Source: Urmitella timonensis
Lineage (GTDB): Bacteria > Actinomycetota > Actinomycetes > Actinomycetales > Actinomycetaceae
Direction: 5' to 3'
NCBI GenBank assembly: GCA_900120415.1
Contig: FQLW01000006.1
Span: 744,001 to 808,000, forward strand
DNA length: 64,000 nt
Below the pieces are notes generated by a model. It did no database searches. It saw only the letters and a list, made by a program, of their open reading frames with translations, and was not told where the DNA came from. This document shows, in pieces, positions 1-8,338 of this stretch. How positions within the stretch are numbered: position 1 is the stretch's first letter; the number at the start of each line of letters is the position of its first letter. The translations under genes were made by a program, and so were the position numbers.

Positions 1-845
1 AAGCCACCAAGATGGACGAAATCAACAACTTCGCCAAGTTGAAGGAAGTTGCTGACGATATGCAGGCTCACAAAGCCGACTTGGGAATCGATGGGGTATT
101 CGCCTCTACCTCGCTAGCTAGCGGTGAAGATTGGCGTTGGCAAACCCACCTCTCCAACATCCCCATGTATTACGAATTGCAAGACGCTAAAGCGACCGAT
201 ATCGCCAAAGCAGAATTCAAATACAACAAAGAGTTCAAGAACATTTTCGATCTTTACCTAACGGACTCTACCGTTGACAAGAAACTGACCCCCTCCAAGA
301 CCGTGACTGACTCCATGGCTGAGTTTGCTCAAGGGAAAGCTGCGATGGTACAAAACGGTAACTGGGCATGGAGCCAGGTAAAAGATGTTGAGGGGAACAA
401 AGTTAAAGAAGATAAAATCAAGATGCTCCCCATTTACACCGGTCATCAAGGTGAAGAAAAGCAAGGACTGGCAGTAGGAACCGAAAACTTCCTAGCTGTT
501 AATGCCAAAGCTTCTAAAGCTGACCAAAAAGCTACTATTGATTTCGCTAACTGGCTATTCACCAGTGCCAACGGCAAGAAATTCGTAGTTGAAGATCTTG
601 GGTTCATCGCTCCGTTCAAGAGCTTCAGCGCTAGCGAAACCCCCAATGATCCGCTAGCTAAGGAAGTTGCTGCTGCCTTAAGCAACAAAGATCGTAGCGT
701 GGTACCGTGGTCGTTCACCATTTACCCCTCACAAAAGTTCAAGGATGGCTTCGGTCAGGCACTAGGACAATATGCTGCCGGAAACATGGACTGGAATGCG
801 GTAGTAAAGAACTTCACTGACGGTTGGGCAGCTGAAAAGAAATAG
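1..845 (+). CDS. Sugar ABC transporter substrate-binding protein, C-terminal part (5' truncated by window edge)
   Basis: The reading frame is open from the window edge, so the true start and signal peptide lie upstream. About 280 C-terminal residues are visible. They look like the second lobe of a family 1 extracellular solute-binding protein: a GKAAMVQNGNWAW stretch, then a run ending NFTDGWAAEKK. It should bind a carbohydrate outside the membrane and deliver it to the two permeases that follow (1030 and 1872). No ATPase gene is nearby, as is usual for CUT1 systems that share one MsiK-type ATPase; this is inferred. The substrate cannot be told from the sequence. A strong hairpin follows the stop codon. 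Confidence 0.85.
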   Translation, partial: ATKMDEINNFAKLKEVADDMQAHKADLGIDGVFASTSLASGEDWRWQTHLSNIPMYYELQDAKATDIAKAEFKYNKEFKNIFDLYLTDSTVDKKLTPSKTVTDSMAEFAQGKAAMVQNGNWAWSQVKDVEGNKVKEDKIKMLPIYTGHQGEEKQGLAVGTENFLAVNAKASKADQKATIDFANWLFTSANGKKFVVEDLGFIAPFKSFSASETPNDPLAKEVAAALSNKDRSVVPWSFTIYPSQKFKDGFGQALGQYAAGNMDWNAVVKNFTDGWAAEKK

Positions 846-871
846 CTAACCACCCTGCAGTAAGACAAATC

Positions 872-916
872 GGGTGACCACCCGGCTGGGAGGGGAGTAA
901 AACTCCCCTCCCAGCA
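872..916 (+). terminator. Tandem hairpins after the solute-binding protein gene
   Basis: A small hairpin (CGGGTG/CACCCG, 872-885) is followed at once by a perfect 13-bp stem, GCTGGGAGGGGAG / CTCCCCTCCCAGC, at 886-898 and 904-916 with a 5-nt loop. No long T tract follows. It probably works as a partial terminator or mRNA 3' stabiliser that keeps the binding protein more abundant than the downstream permeases. Confidence 0.6.
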
Positions 917-1029
917 AACCTCCAAGTTATGCAGGACAAACAGCAGATTCTGATTTAATTAGTTTCAAAACTACAAGCAAAACAAGTTTCATCCTGAGAC
1001 ACTAACCATGATCAGGAAAAGGACAGACA

Positions 1030-1875
1030 ATGAAGTCAAAGTTAAAATATTACTTCCCAATTTTCGTATTACCGACACTGTTGGCATTTCTTATTGCTTT
1101 CCTAGTGCCTTTTATTATCGGTTTTTTCCTATCATTTTGTGATTTCACCACCATAACCGATGCAACTTTTGTAGGAATCCAAAACTACGTCGATATATTC
1201 GATGGTCGTGACGGATTTACCTCTGCATTCATTTTTACAGTTATGGTGGTAATCGTATCTATCGTTTCGGTTAATCTGTTTGCGTTCGCAATCGCTTGGG
1301 TATTGACCCGTAAACTAAAAGGAACAAACTTTTTCCGGACTGTATTCTTTATGCCCAACCTGATTGGTGGCATCGTATTGGGCTACACCTGGCAAATCAT
1401 TATCAATTCCATCTTGTCAGAATACGGAGCTACCCTCGTAAGTGACTGGAAATATGGATACCTAGGGTTAATCGTGCTGATTAATTGGCAGCTGATTGGC
1501 TATATGATGATTATTTATATTGCCGGACTGCAAAACGTACCCCCAGAGCTTACCGAAGCAGCAGAGATAGATGGGGCAGGTCGCTGGCAAGTGCTGCGTA
1601 ACGTCACTATTCCCATGGTGATGCCCTCTATCACCATCTGTTTATTCCTAACTTTGTCAAACACTTTCAAAATGTACGACCAAAACCTGGCGCTAACCAA
1701 TGGTGCGCCCTCCGGTAAAACCGAGATGGTCGCCCTTAACATCGTAAATTCCATGTTTGCCGAGGTAGGGGCAGAGGGCGTCGGTCAAGCTAAAGCCGTA
1801 ATTTTCGTAGTAGTCGTGGTAGTTATCGCCATGTTCCAGCTGCGGACCACCAGAGCAAGGGAGATTGAAGCATGA
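1030..1875 (+). CDS. Sugar ABC transporter permease, MalF/UgpA type
   Basis: A 281-residue inner-membrane protein of the CUT1 permease family. It has an N-terminal membrane helix (about residues 10-32), several further hydrophobic segments, and the coupling-helix EAA motif, seen as LTEAAEIDGAG followed by RNVTIPMVMPS. It would form the translocation channel with the product of 1872-2774, whose start codon overlaps its stop codon (ATGA), indicating translational coupling. It follows the substrate-binding protein gene after a hairpin. The substrate is unknown; LacI-type regulation by the gene at 2893 is inferred from position. Confidence 0.9.
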   Translation: MKSKLKYYFPIFVLPTLLAFLIAFLVPFIIGFFLSFCDFTTITDATFVGIQNYVDIFDGRDGFTSAFIFTVMVVIVSIVSVNLFAFAIAWVLTRKLKGTNFFRTVFFMPNLIGGIVLGYTWQIIINSILSEYGATLVSDWKYGYLGLIVLINWQLIGYMMIIYIAGLQNVPPELTEAAEIDGAGRWQVLRNVTIPMVMPSITICLFLTLSNTFKMYDQNLALTNGAPSGKTEMVALNIVNSMFAEVGAEGVGQAKAVIFVVVVVVIAMFQLRTTRAREIEA

Positions 1876-2774
1876 GCGAAGTAAAAGCACCAGCTCCCCT
1901 ACCCTCAACAGGAATGAAAATGAAAGAAGATAAAAAAGGAACCAGCCCGGTCACCAAAGCCCTGCTTTACGTGGTCTTAATTGCTCTTACCTGCATATTT
2001 TTAGGGCCGATTCTGTTCGTTGTAATGAACTCGTTCAAATCGAAATTTGAGCTATCGAACAGCCCCTTCTCTATCCCCCTCGGAGATTCCTTCGTAGGTT
2101 TACAAAACTACGTTACCGGTCTGCACCTATCGAATTTCTTCAGTTCGATTTTGTGGTCTTTCGTAATTACTATCGGATCGGTGGCGATTATAGTAATGCT
2201 TTGCGCTATGACTGCCTACTACATCACCAGGGTTAAGAGCTGGTGGACGAGCGCCCTCTACTATATTTTTGTTTTCTCGATGGTAATTCCATTCCAGATG
2301 GTAATGTTCCCCACCGTACAGGTATCCAGTCTGCTCCGCCTGGATAACCCGCTCGGATTAATGGTGCTTTACCTCGGGTTTGGAGCCGGTTTGAGCGTAT
2401 TCATGTTCGCTGGATTCGTAAAATCAATCCCGATTGACATTGAAGAAGCTGCCACCATTGACGGTTGTAACCCTCTTCAAACCTATTTCCGAGTAGTCTT
2501 ACCAATGCTAAAACCCACTGCCATTACGGTAGCTATCCTCAACACCATGTGGGTCTGGAATGACTTCCTGCTCCCCAATCTGGTGTTAGGACCGGGCAGT
2601 AGCTATCGAACCATCCCCATTGTGGTGCAGTTCCTGCTGGGGTCGAACGGAAACCGCGATATGGGTGCTTTAATGGCTATGCTGGTACTGGCGATTATCC
2701 CGATTGTAATCTTCTACATTTTGATGCAGAAATACATTATCGAGGGCGTCGCTGCCGGGGCTGTAAAAGGCTAA
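1872..2774 (+). CDS. Sugar ABC transporter permease, MalG/UgpE type
   Basis: A 300-residue membrane protein, partner of the upstream permease. The EAA motif of the MalG class is visible (IEEAATIDGCN, then RVVLPMLKP), and the C-terminus ends in the typical GVAAGAVKG. The first 30 residues are charged and cytoplasmic before the first membrane helix. Its ATG overlaps the stop of the upstream gene by 4 nt. A strong T-tailed terminator follows directly, so this gene ends the operon and the LacI-type gene is a separate unit. Confidence 0.9.
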   Translation: MSEVKAPAPLPSTGMKMKEDKKGTSPVTKALLYVVLIALTCIFLGPILFVVMNSFKSKFELSNSPFSIPLGDSFVGLQNYVTGLHLSNFFSSILWSFVITIGSVAIIVMLCAMTAYYITRVKSWWTSALYYIFVFSMVIPFQMVMFPTVQVSSLLRLDNPLGLMVLYLGFGAGLSVFMFAGFVKSIPIDIEEAATIDGCNPLQTYFRVVLPMLKPTAITVAILNTMWVWNDFLLPNLVLGPGSSYRTIPIVVQFLLGSNGNRDMGALMAMLVLAIIPIVIFYILMQKYIIEGVAAGAVKG

Positions 2775-2782
2775 AACTTTAG

Positions 2783-2834
2783 CAGGGTTTGGGGCGAAAC
2801 ATCTCAAGTTTTCGCCCCAAACCCTGTTTTTATT
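2783..2834 (+). terminator. Rho-independent terminator of the first sugar ABC operon
   Basis: A 17-bp perfect stem (arms 2783-2799 and 2810-2826; CAGGGTTTGGGGCGAAA and its complement) is followed by a T-rich tail (GTTTTTATTT). Confidence 0.9.
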
Positions 2835-2892
2835 TCCACCCGATATAATTTCAATACCTACTTTTATTTACTTTTACTTAAGGAACATCTAC

Positions 2893-3939
2893 ATGGCACA
2901 GTTAGCGGCAGTAACCATTAAAGACATTGCCGCTGCTGCCGGAGTGGGAATTACTACCGTTTCCCGCGCCCTCAATAATCAAGACGAAATATCTCCCGCC
3001 ACCAGGGCACGCATCCTAGAAATTGCCGACGACTTACAGTATCGCCCCAATCGCCATGCACAAAACCTCAGGTCATCTCATATAAATAACATCGCTATGG
3101 TGATGAAGGGTCCTTCCAATCCCTTCTTCTTGTCACTAATCGACCCGTTAGAAAAAGAAATCCGTTCCCAGGGTTACCAAATGTCCCTGCTGCGAGTTCC
3201 GCACGGAGTAGAAGAAGTAGAAATCGGGCGTGACGCGCAGCAAAACTCTGGAGCCGCCGGAGTGTTATTTTTAGGGGGAGAAGCCCATCAATCCACAGCC
3301 GTGTTCGACACTTTCCCCTTACCTTTCGTTATGTGTACTGTTCCCCCCGGTTCACAATGGAATCACACGGTTGCCACTGTCAGCGTGGACGAAAACTCTG
3401 CCATTGCCAAAATTGTCTCCCACCTGGTGAAACTGGGACATAAACACATCGCCTTTTTAGGGCCGGACAAGTCAGAACATTCAGTGGGACTAATCCGTCA
3501 AGAAGCTTTTATCTCCGCTCTAAAACAGGAAGGAATATCTTACGATAAACAGCTAACGGTACAGGGAAATAAGAAAGATAACCCCTATTCTCTAAGCTAC
3601 GGATACCATATGGCTCAGCGCCTCTTGGCACGTAAAATCCCGTTCACTGCGGTAGTAGCTATCAGTGATGTGATTGCTATTGGTGCTCAAAAAGCCCTAA
3701 TAGATGCCAATATTAGAATCCCACAAGAGGTTTCGGTAACTGGATTCGATGGCATAGAGTTCTCCCGTTACACCAACCCCGCTTTGACCACCATTGAACA
3801 ACCCATTGAACAGTTAGCTGAAAACACCTGTCGCCTATTGTTTTCCCAGATAAACAAGAAAAAGGTAAAACAATCACAAATACTACTACCCGGCAAACTG
3901 CTGGTCGGCGATTCTACTGCCCCAGCACCAAATTGTTAA
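2893..3939 (+). CDS. LacI-family transcriptional regulator
   Basis: A 348-residue protein with an N-terminal LacI helix-turn-helix (VTIKDIAAAAGVGITTVSRAL, about residues 7-27) and a periplasmic-binding-protein-like sensor domain ending with the family-typical TGFDGIEFSRYTNPALTTIEQP stretch. It is a cytoplasmic sugar-responsive DNA-binding protein and most likely controls the ABC operon just upstream. It stands alone after that operon's terminator, with a short AT-rich promoter region of about 60 bp. The inducer is not deducible. The ATG follows AAGGAACATCTAC, an acceptable ribosome site. Confidence 0.93.
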   Translation: MAQLAAVTIKDIAAAAGVGITTVSRALNNQDEISPATRARILEIADDLQYRPNRHAQNLRSSHINNIAMVMKGPSNPFFLSLIDPLEKEIRSQGYQMSLLRVPHGVEEVEIGRDAQQNSGAAGVLFLGGEAHQSTAVFDTFPLPFVMCTVPPGSQWNHTVATVSVDENSAIAKIVSHLVKLGHKHIAFLGPDKSEHSVGLIRQEAFISALKQEGISYDKQLTVQGNKKDNPYSLSYGYHMAQRLLARKIPFTAVVAISDVIAIGAQKALIDANIRIPQEVSVTGFDGIEFSRYTNPALTTIEQPIEQLAENTCRLLFSQINKKKVKQSQILLPGKLLVGDSTAPAPNC

Positions 3940-3967
3940 TCGTTTTCTCCAACAATCCACATTTACC

Positions 3968-4612
3968 ATGAACCGATTCTTTTCCCATGAAGGCTCCTTA
4001 GCCGCTCTCCTGACTCTCCTCGCTGATATCGCCATGATTAGTGCCTTTATTACTATCGCTTCGATTCCGGTAATCACTATCGGTCCGGCTCTAAGCGCCG
4101 GATTCTATGTTCTTTTACAAATCGTCCGCGAGGAGGGAGCAAGACCGGGATTTACCTTTTGGAGACGTTTTCGTGCAGATTTTCGCTCTTCCTTACCCGG
4201 TGGCATCATCCTAGTCGTCCTCTTGCTGGTAGGTATCTATCAGTTACAACTAATAAAATATCTTCACCTCACCCCCACCTGGACCTTGATAATGCGCTCC
4301 GGAGTAATCCTCGGCTTGGCAGCAATCGTTGCTATTGCTACTTGGTTTTTTGCCTATGCTTCCCAGTTTTCCGCTTCCTTTAGCCAAACTCTACGCAGTG
4401 CTGCCCTGCTGGCTCTAGGGCGGCTACCGCGCACCCTCATAGCCCTATTGTTTAGCGCCCTGCCGCTAGGGGCTATTTACTTGCGTCCTTCTTTAGCCTG
4501 GAGCGCAATAATCTTGATGCCCCTTTTTGGCTGGGGATTCATCCTCTATTTGCAAGCATTGATATTAGATACTCCTTTGACCTTGCTCAAAGATGCCGAA
4601 TCCACCAGATAA
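3968..4612 (+). CDS. YesL-like (DUF624) membrane protein
   Basis: A 214-residue hydrophobic protein with about five to six membrane segments. It begins with MNRFFSHEGSLAALLTLLADIAMISAF and the conserved PVITIGPALSAGFY run of the DUF624/YesL family. Members commonly sit beside CUT1 sugar importers and LacI regulators, as here; their biochemical role is not established. It starts 28 nt after the regulator stop and is probably co-transcribed with it. The spacer to the convergent gene at 4712 (about 100 bp) shows no clear terminator. Confidence 0.8.
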   Translation: MNRFFSHEGSLAALLTLLADIAMISAFITIASIPVITIGPALSAGFYVLLQIVREEGARPGFTFWRRFRADFRSSLPGGIILVVLLLVGIYQLQLIKYLHLTPTWTLIMRSGVILGLAAIVAIATWFFAYASQFSASFSQTLRSAALLALGRLPRTLIALLFSALPLGAIYLRPSLAWSAIILMPLFGWGFILYLQALILDTPLTLLKDAESTR

Positions 4613-4711
4613 TCCCCCTTAGTTCCCAGCTAAGAATGATTATTACCCGCTCTAATAACCTTTAGATGACCTAGATTGCATTTAGGTGGCAGCGCGCCCT
4701 TTGAGAATGCC

Positions 4712-5695
4712 CTATTTCGTGGTTGCTGGCTGGGATTGCTTCGCAGCGAGGGCTTTGCGGGTAAGCACTTGTCCCCCACCTTTAACCGGGTCGCCAAACC
4801 AGGCTTTATAAAACTGATAAAAATTTAGATTCCCCGGTTGCGCACACTCATCATTTAGTCCCGCAAGCGCATCTGATGAGGGCAAATAGGGGGTGTAATT
4901 GTATAGTGCGGCAGTTGCCCAGTTTTGGGGAACAATTTTCTTGCTGCCGCAACGCGAATCTGGCCCATACCCCAAAGTAACTGCCTTACCAGCCACTACG
5001 TCATAATCCTGCGGATTTAGCTGGTAGCGTCGCCATTGTCGCGCCGCGTAATAAACCTGAGTACCAAACCCATAAAACTGCGAGTCACAGGCTTTATGAT
5101 CCGGACAGGCATACCCCATGGCAATTTGGTATCGCCGAGGCGTAAGGCGGGTTGAAGAAGCAGTAATAAGTCCCTGTTCTTTTTGCAAGGTAACCAAAAT
5201 AGCTTTCGGGTTAATCCCACAGGCGCGGGACACCTGAGCAATAATTTGCCCCGCGGTTAAGTTCTCGCCACCTTGAACTGCCTGAGAACAAAATCGGTCA
5301 GCGTCGTGAGCTGCAAGGACGCCTCGATAGTCTTTCAAACAGGGTACCGATTGGCTCTGTTTATCCTCACCGCTACCAGGGTTATAGATTCCAGTATCTT
5401 TCGGCATTTTTTCGGTTTTCCCGCTGCGACATCCATAGCCCCAATCAGTAATGAATGCTTGAATCTGCTGTGAAGAAAGGGAATCCCAGCGAGTGAACTC
5501 GCTTCCACTAATCAAATTAGTTTCATCAAATCCCTGAGAGCTAACCGGAGGCATTCTAGGCTCAGGCGGTAGATTAACGCTATTATCCTGCCGGGTAAAT
5601 TGATAAATTATGCTCACTACCAGGGTGATTATTATCGTCAATATCAGCAAACTAACTAGACGGCGCAACCGATATTTAGGAGCATTATTAATCAC
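4712..5695 (-). CDS. Secreted lysozyme-fold-like protein of unknown function
   Basis: A 327-residue protein with a short basic N-terminus and one membrane helix (about residues 12-32), so it is exported or membrane anchored. After a Pro-rich linker comes a Cys-containing domain of a type I recognise from many actinobacterial secreted proteins, often called hemagglutinin-like or lysozyme-like. Landmarks are NLISGSEF, CLKDYRG, ACGINPKAILVTLQKEQGLI, YACPDHKACDSQFYGFGTQVYYAARQW and the NFYQFYKAWFGDP close. The LQKEQGLI segment could hold an acidic catalytic residue, but hydrolase activity is inference only. It is divergent from the phosphate transport pair, with a structured RNA-like element between them. 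Six or more Cys residues suggest disulfides outside the cell. Confidence 0.7.
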   Translation of the reverse strand: MINNAPKYRLRRLVSLLILTIIITLVVSIIYQFTRQDNSVNLPPEPRMPPVSSQGFDETNLISGSEFTRWDSLSSQQIQAFITDWGYGCRSGKTEKMPKDTGIYNPGSGEDKQSQSVPCLKDYRGVLAAHDADRFCSQAVQGGENLTAGQIIAQVSRACGINPKAILVTLQKEQGLITASSTRLTPRRYQIAMGYACPDHKACDSQFYGFGTQVYYAARQWRRYQLNPQDYDVVAGKAVTLGYGPDSRCGSKKIVPQNWATAALYNYTPYLPSSDALAGLNDECAQPGNLNFYQFYKAWFGDPVKGGGQVLTRKALAAKQSQPATTK

Positions 5696-5852
5696 CTCTT
5701 TATTATCCCTAGATTACATCTTCCCGGGCAAAGAGGGTCATAACGGTTTGTCGATTTAAATAAGCAATCGTTCTAACTAAAGTCACAGCATCATAGCCGC
5801 TACTGAGCATCCCTAGGTGCAAGGGGAGGTAGCTTTCGATAGACTATAGGAG

Positions 5853-5937
5853 CGTCGGACCGTTTAGCCCCGGGCTCCAAAAATTGCCGCTACGAGCGGC
5901 CTCAGCGCCGACTGGCGCTTGACGGTCCGGCGTTTTT
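5853..5937 (+). ncRNA. Candidate structured leader RNA / attenuator (four-way junction) upstream of the phosphate uptake genes
   Basis: An 11-bp closing stem (5853-5863 with 5922-5932, one G-U) encloses three hairpins: 5866-5876 (AGCC/GGCT), 5886-5900 (GCCGCT/AGCGGC) and 5904-5919 (AGCGCC/GGCGCT, loop GACT). The closing stem runs directly into TTTTT at 5933-5937, like an intrinsic terminator. ATAGGAG before and CTCCCTAT after could extend it. It lies about 110 nt before the DUF47 gene. It is not a tRNA: there is no T-loop and no 7-nt anticodon loop. No known riboswitch class was recognised. The fold was done by hand. Confidence 0.5.
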
Positions 5938-6049
5938 CTCCCTATCCCCTGGACAGCTCCCCCTATAAAAATACCGAGATAGCTAATTATCGGTTAGCTA
6001 GAAAAGTTGGATACCCTTAAGACGGATGGTTCTTCGTCAAGGAGGCAAG

Positions 6050-6676
6050 ATGCTGTTCGGCAAGAAAAAAGAAGATAAAGAAGATTTCTTCGACCTGTTC
6101 AATAAAGCGGCGCATAACCTAGAAACCGCGTCGGAATTACTACTTAAAATTACCGGTGTAGATTCCTTTGAGGAGCGAAAACAGTTACGTTCTCAGCTGC
6201 ACGATCTCGAACATAACTCGGACGAGATTACGCACCGCACTATGAATATGCTGAACGCCACCTTTGTCACCCCCATGGATCGAGAAGATATTTCTCTGCT
6301 AACGGCAGCATTAGATGATTGCATGGACGGTATCGACGAAGCAGGCGACCTAATCGTCCTTTACGAAATCGAAGATATTCCCCGGCGGCTAGAAAAACAG
6401 GCACAAATCCTGCAAGAATGCGCTAAGGAAACCATGCAGGCTCTCCCGAAACTGCGGAAAAAGCAGAACATCAAAGACTACACGGTAAAAATCAATAGCC
6501 TAGAAAACAAGGGCGATAAACAGTATCGCAAGATTTTGGCAGAGATTTTTAGCTCCGAAACCGACCCCATCTATGTTATTAAACTGAAAGATGTGGTCGA
6601 GTCGCTAGAAACCACCTGCGATTCTTTTGAACGCCTAGCCAACGCGGTTGAGGCCATCTATATCAAGGAGTCCTAA
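6050..6676 (+). CDS. DUF47/PhoU-like accessory protein of the PiT phosphate transporter
   Basis: A 208-residue soluble, mainly helical protein of the DUF47 family (YkaA type, PhoU-like fold). Visible family traits are the start FGKKKEDKEDFFDLFNKAAHN, acidic metal-binding-type stretches (HDLEHNSDEITHRTMN, DDCMDGIDEAGD) and the ending DVVESLETTCDSFERLANAVEAI. Such proteins pair with PiT transporters and are thought to adjust their activity. I chose the ATG at 6050 because GGAGG lies 5 nt upstream; an in-frame ATG at 6026 has no such site. Only 3 nt separate it from the transporter gene, so the two form one operon. Confidence 0.88.
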   Translation: MLFGKKKEDKEDFFDLFNKAAHNLETASELLLKITGVDSFEERKQLRSQLHDLEHNSDEITHRTMNMLNATFVTPMDREDISLLTAALDDCMDGIDEAGDLIVLYEIEDIPRRLEKQAQILQECAKETMQALPKLRKKQNIKDYTVKINSLENKGDKQYRKILAEIFSSETDPIYVIKLKDVVESLETTCDSFERLANAVEAIYIKES

Positions 6677-6679
6677 ATC

Positions 6680-7723
6680 GTGGACACTACTTTGGTACTG
6701 GTCAGTATCGTTGTGGTTATCGCTTTAGTTTTTGACTTTACTAACGGTTTCCATGATGCCGCTAACGCCATAGCCACCTGTGTTTCTACCCGTTCGATGC
6801 GCCCTAAATCTGCTCTGTTAATGGCCGCCATAATGAACATCGTGGGGGCGATGTTGGGAACGGGGGTGGCTGAAACCATTGGGAACGGAATTATCGACAT
6901 TTCCCATTTCACCGAGTCCACCTCTGTTGCCGAGCAGCATCATGGCCTAGTGATTATTTTGGCTTCCTTGGTGGGGGCAATCGCCTGGAACATTATCACC
7001 TGGTATTTCGGGCTTCCATCTTCCTCTAGCCACGCCTTGATTGGGGGGATGGCAGGTGTTGGTTTAGCTTCTGCCATCACCGTTCAATGGCTGGGGATAT
7101 TAGATCATGTAATCGTCCCGATGATAGTTTCTCCCCTGGTAGGCTTCTTTACTGCCTATTTGATAATGCGAGCACTCTTGGCGTTGCTCAAAAACGTCAG
7201 CTATCACCGCACGATGAACAATTTCCGTTTCCTACAGCGTTTTTCGGCTGCTGCTATGGCACTCGGTCACGGCTTGCAAGATGCCCAAAAGACTATGGGC
7301 ATTATTACCATGGCGCTGCTCACCGCTGGTTACCATGGGGCTTCATCCGGGCATTTGACGATTCCTTTCTGGGTTAAGGTTGCTGCTGCCGGTGCGATTT
7401 CTCTGGGAACCTATTTCGGGGGAGGACGGATTATGCATACCCTCGGTTCTAAGGTTATCGACGTTACCCCGGCTCACGGTTTTATTGCGGAGCTAACTTC
7501 TTCTTCAATCCTGTATTTCACCGCATTCGTTTGGCATGCTCCGATTTCTACTACTCAATCAGTTTCCTCCGCGATTATGGGGGTAGGGGCTACTAAGCGT
7601 CTGTCTGCGGTTCGCTGGGGGGTTGCCGGTAACATCGCGATTGCGTGGGTACTTACACTTCCCGGGGCAGGTTTGATTGGGGCTCTCAGTTATTTCTTGA
7701 TTCACGCCGTCTTCCCATATTAG
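6680..7723 (+). CDS. pit: PiT-family low-affinity inorganic phosphate transporter
   Basis: A 347-residue multi-pass membrane protein. It carries both copies of the PiT signature: DFTNGFHDAANAIATCVSTR near residue 15 and GHGLQDAQKTMGI in the second half, plus GLPSSSSHALIGGMAG and APISTTQS. It moves metal-phosphate with protons across the membrane. The start is GTG, with AAGGAG 8-9 nt upstream at the end of the DUF47 gene. The two genes form a compact operon, possibly controlled by the structured leader at 5853-5937. A lipoprotein gene begins 17 nt downstream and may be read through. Confidence 0.93.
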   Translation: MDTTLVLVSIVVVIALVFDFTNGFHDAANAIATCVSTRSMRPKSALLMAAIMNIVGAMLGTGVAETIGNGIIDISHFTESTSVAEQHHGLVIILASLVGAIAWNIITWYFGLPSSSSHALIGGMAGVGLASAITVQWLGILDHVIVPMIVSPLVGFFTAYLIMRALLALLKNVSYHRTMNNFRFLQRFSAAAMALGHGLQDAQKTMGIITMALLTAGYHGASSGHLTIPFWVKVAAAGAISLGTYFGGGRIMHTLGSKVIDVTPAHGFIAELTSSSILYFTAFVWHAPISTTQSVSSAIMGVGATKRLSAVRWGVAGNIAIAWVLTLPGAGLIGALSYFLIHAVFPY

Positions 7724-7740
7724 GCGCTAGTGTGTAAGTA

Positions 7741-8211
7741 ATGACTGTTTTTACTTTTCCTCGCCTAAGGACGCACCTGGGGCTGATTTGCACCCTGGCC
7801 GCTTTGAGCCTGGGGGCTTTATCTGGGTGTTCCTCTCAGCCAGTTGCTACCTCTGATTTAAAAGTTGGCGATTGCTTCAATATGAGCGAGGAAGTCTTGA
7901 CCGGAAAACAACCGGCCGGACAGGTAGAACGGGTGGATTGCAACCGCTCTCACAACTCGCAAGTGGTTGGGATAAAATCCCTGCACGGAAGCTCTTTTCC
8001 GTCTCAAAAACAGCTCTACGATTTGGCTCTTAAACAGTGTGCCCAGGATTTTCAAGATTTCGTGGGGATTAGCTACCGCGATTCCCGCTGGGATCTTTAT
8101 CCTCTTTCCCCCACTGAGACCAGTTCCAAGGACGAGGGTGCACGAAAGCTAACCTGCGTGGCCTTAACCCTTCCTCCACACAAGACTTCTTTACAGAATG
8201 CGAAAGAGTAA
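7741..8211 (+). CDS. Lipoprotein with septum-formation-type domain
   Basis: A 156-residue protein with a signal peptide and lipobox (GALSGC, Cys30), so it is anchored outside the membrane. The mature part matches the actinobacterial Septum_form-like pattern: KVGDCFNM, a second Cys in VDCNRSHNSQVVG, and a C-terminal Cys pair (LKQCAQDF and LTCVAL). The function of such domains is not firmly known. It starts 17 nt after the phosphate transporter stop without a strong ribosome site of its own, so co-transcription is likely although no functional link to phosphate is evident. Confidence 0.75.
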   Translation: MTVFTFPRLRTHLGLICTLAALSLGALSGCSSQPVATSDLKVGDCFNMSEEVLTGKQPAGQVERVDCNRSHNSQVVGIKSLHGSSFPSQKQLYDLALKQCAQDFQDFVGISYRDSRWDLYPLSPTETSSKDEGARKLTCVALTLPPHKTSLQNAKE

Positions 8212-8283
8212 TCTTTCGCATGGCTAATCCAGAGCTCTAAGTCCCATTAAGGTTTCCCTTATAGTAGGTAAGGTTATATTTAG

Positions 8284-8297
8284 TTAGGTGCGCATAA
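8284..8297. promoter_or_regulatory. DtxR/MntR-like metal-regulator box upstream of feoB
   Basis: TTAGGTGCGCATAA lies about 40 nt before the feoB start. It agrees at 11 of 14 positions with the palindrome TTAGGCACGCCTAA at 29401-29414 before the metal ABC importer, and both resemble the TTAGGTTAG half-site of iron-dependent DtxR/IdeR regulators. A -10-like TTATATTT lies just upstream at about 8274-8281, so a bound repressor would block transcription. No DtxR gene is in the window. Confidence 0.5.
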
Positions 8298-8338
8298 GCA
8301 GCATCACTAATATCGCAGATTTCTGAGAGGATTAGGCT

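Noticed and set aside
5853-5937. A tRNA gene, because the fold is a cloverleaf-like four-way junction
   Set aside because: There is no T-loop TTC sequence, the hairpin loops are 3-4 nt rather than 7, and no anticodon loop exists.
6026-6049. N-terminal extension of the DUF47 protein from the ATG at 6026
   Set aside because: The downstream ATG at 6050 has a GGAGG site at the right distance and gives the family-typical start.
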